5,415 bases of DNA from Nitrososphaeraceae archaeon (GTDB lineage: Archaea; Thermoproteota; Nitrososphaeria; Nitrososphaerales; Nitrososphaeraceae): the NCBI GenBank assembly GCA_030038695.1, contig JASHSN010000464.1, positions 1 to 5,415 on the forward strand, given 5' to 3'. The notes beneath the pieces are model-generated. The model was given only the letters and a program-made list of their open reading frames with translations. It did no database searches and was not told the DNA's origin. Positions 4,359 to 5,415 of this stretch are shown here, in pieces. The translations under genes and the position numbers were made by a program. The stretch's first letter is position 1. The number at the start of each line of letters is the position of its first letter.

Positions 4359-5415
4359 CTATTCCTGGAGTACTTTATGAATAAGTGAGATCGCGGTTGA
4401 TCCTTCGCCTACCGCGGATGCGACACGCTTTATACTACCCCCACGCGCGTCACCTACGGCGAAAACACCTGGTAGACTCGTTTCGAGTAAATACGGTTGG
4501 CGTGCAAGGGACCACTGCGCAGTACTCAAGTTTTCTTGTGACAGATCGGGACCTGTCTTTATGAAGCCCTTACTATCTAGCGCTATGCAGCCATCAAGCC
4601 AACCGGTGTTCGGATCTGCACCTGTCATAATGAATATGTGACTGATCTTGTGCTCCTCAGTTTGCCCCATTTGATTGTTTTTCCAGCGTACTGATTCGAG
4701 GTGATTACCTCCTTCGATCCCAACGATCTCTGTGTGTGTCCGAAGGACGATATTATGACTTTCTTCGATCCTACGAACCAAGTAGCGTGACATGCTCTCA
4801 GCCAAACCGGCTGACCTGACGAGCATGTGCACGCACTTCGCAGTTTCAGCCAGAAACACGGCTGCCTGACCGGCTGAGTTTCCTCCACCGACCACAATCA
4901 CCTCTTCTCCGCCACATAACTGTGCTTCCACAAAAGTCGCGCCGTAATATACGCCCGCACCTTCAAAACGCGACAAGTTTTTGCATGGAGGCCTTCGATA
5001 CTCAGCCCCGGTTGCAATCACTATAGTGCGTGCAGGAATTCCAGCACCATTCTCAACTTCAATGACATATGGTTTGCGGTCGCAGATGAGTTGTGTGGCC
5101 TTGGCGATGAGCATATGTGCACCGAATTTTTGCGCTTGGATGTATGCACGAGTTGCCAGCTCCTGGCCTGAAACGCCTGTTGGAAATCCCAAGTAATTTT
5201 CGATTCTTGAGCTCGAACCAGCCTGGCCTCCAGGCGAACTTGTTTCTAGCAGCAGAACGTCAAGTCCTTCTGAGGCACCGTATACAGCAGCAGCCAGCCC
5301 AGAGGGACCGGCACCGATGACGACCAGATCGCGCACCTTGGTTTGGTCAACAGACTCGTTGAAGCCAAGACAGTCCGCGATTTGTTGGTTACTTGGATTT
5401 CGAAGTACAATCTGG
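4359..5415 (-). CDS. Thioredoxin-reductase-like FAD/NAD(P)H oxidoreductase, C-terminal part of a larger fusion
   Basis: The frame ends in TAG at 4359-4361 and stays open to the right edge, so the true start lies outside. Counting from the GTG at 5336, which I reject as a start, the features are: FAD-binding GAGPSG (8-13), [17 protein letters not shown] (36-52), IATG (107-110), NAD(P)H-binding [10 protein letters not shown] (150-159) and the second FAD contact [11 protein letters not shown] (290-300). Two-dinucleotide-fold reductases of the TrxB type share this order. Upstream of the GTG, 26 more residues ([20 protein letters not shown]...) match the junction seen in proteins that join a cyclic-nucleotide-binding domain and a thioredoxin-like middle domain to this reductase; those parts would lie beyond the edge. 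The CxxC of true thioredoxin reductase is absent: its place is [10 protein letters not shown] (132-141), with one Cys. Thioredoxin reduction by the classical mechanism is therefore unlikely. GC is about 50%, against about 35% in the other genes I counted. Confidence 0.92.
   Translation of the reverse strand, partial: QIVLRNPSNQQIADCLGFNESVDQTKVRDLVVIGAGPSGLAAAVYGASEGLDVLLLETSSPGGQAGSSSRIENYLGFPTGVSGQELATRAYIQAQKFGAHMLIAKATQLICDRKPYVIEVENGAGIPARTIVIATGAEYRRPPCKNLSRFEGAGVYYGATFVEAQLCGGEEVIVVGGGNSAGQAAVFLAETAKCVHMLVRSAGLAESMSRYLVRRIEESHNIVLRTHTEIVGIEGGNHLESVRWKNNQMGQTEEHKISHIFIMTGADPNTGWLDGCIALDSKGFIKTGPDLSQENLSTAQWSLARQPYLLETSLPGVFAVGDARGGSIKRVASAVGEGSTAISLIHKVLQE

Noticed and set aside
4625..5320. 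Several minus- and plus-strand frames within the flavoprotein region
   Set aside because: All are alternative-frame shadows of the clearly recognised flavoprotein.
5334..5336. GTG at 5336 as the start of the flavoprotein
   Set aside because: The frame remains open upstream to the window edge, and the upstream residues match the known fusion-family linker.

Overview
The window looks archaeal, most plausibly a soil-type ammonia-oxidising thaumarchaeon (Nitrososphaera/Nitrosocosmicus-like). This is an inference from three things: at least two genes whose ATG lies about 27-34 nt downstream of a TATA-like box with no Shine-Dalgarno (leaderless geometry), an archaeal-type cyclophilin-like protein of the TM1367 group, and short secreted proteins separated by long gene-poor spacers. 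No rRNA, tRNA, transposase, integrase or CRISPR array is visible, so the lineage is not proven.

Left part (1-1740): gene-poor and AT-rich. A possible hydrophilic C-terminus enters from the left edge (1-60), and a 40-codon open stretch at 570-692 may be a gene remnant. The first convincing gene is a single-pass membrane protein on the minus strand (711-1001). It has a TATA-like box and two sets of short tandem direct repeats just upstream. A possible small Cys-rich (zinc-ribbon-like) protein lies on the minus strand at 1199-1471.

Middle (1741-3233): two plus-strand genes. The first is a small, probably secreted protein with five Gly-Met-Tyr-rich pentapeptides and a two-cysteine C-terminal domain (1741-2067). 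The second is a cyclophilin-like fold protein of the TM1367/DUF369 group (2404-2799). A gene-free stretch (2800-3233) follows, between convergent gene ends.

Right part (3234-5415): everything is on the minus strand. In order of transcription these are the C-terminal part of a thioredoxin-reductase-like flavoprotein running off the right edge (4359-5415), a perfect 8-bp inverted repeat, an unannotated-looking 33-45 aa acidic/basic helical microprotein (4088-4189, possibly from 4225), a 16-codon micro-ORF with a TATA-like box, and a signal-anchored protein with a Ser/Pro/Thr linker and a beta-rich, Ig-like domain (3234-3845).

The reductase-like gene is the best-defined item. Its reading frame stays open upstream of the first plausible start, and the visible upstream residues match the junction seen in bacterial cyclic-nucleotide-binding/thioredoxin-reductase fusion proteins. 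It has no CxxC redox motif. It is also clearly more GC-rich (about 50%) than the other genes I counted (about 35%). I see no multi-gene operon or defined new system. The most novel-looking material is the microprotein genes and the repeat-bearing promoter.
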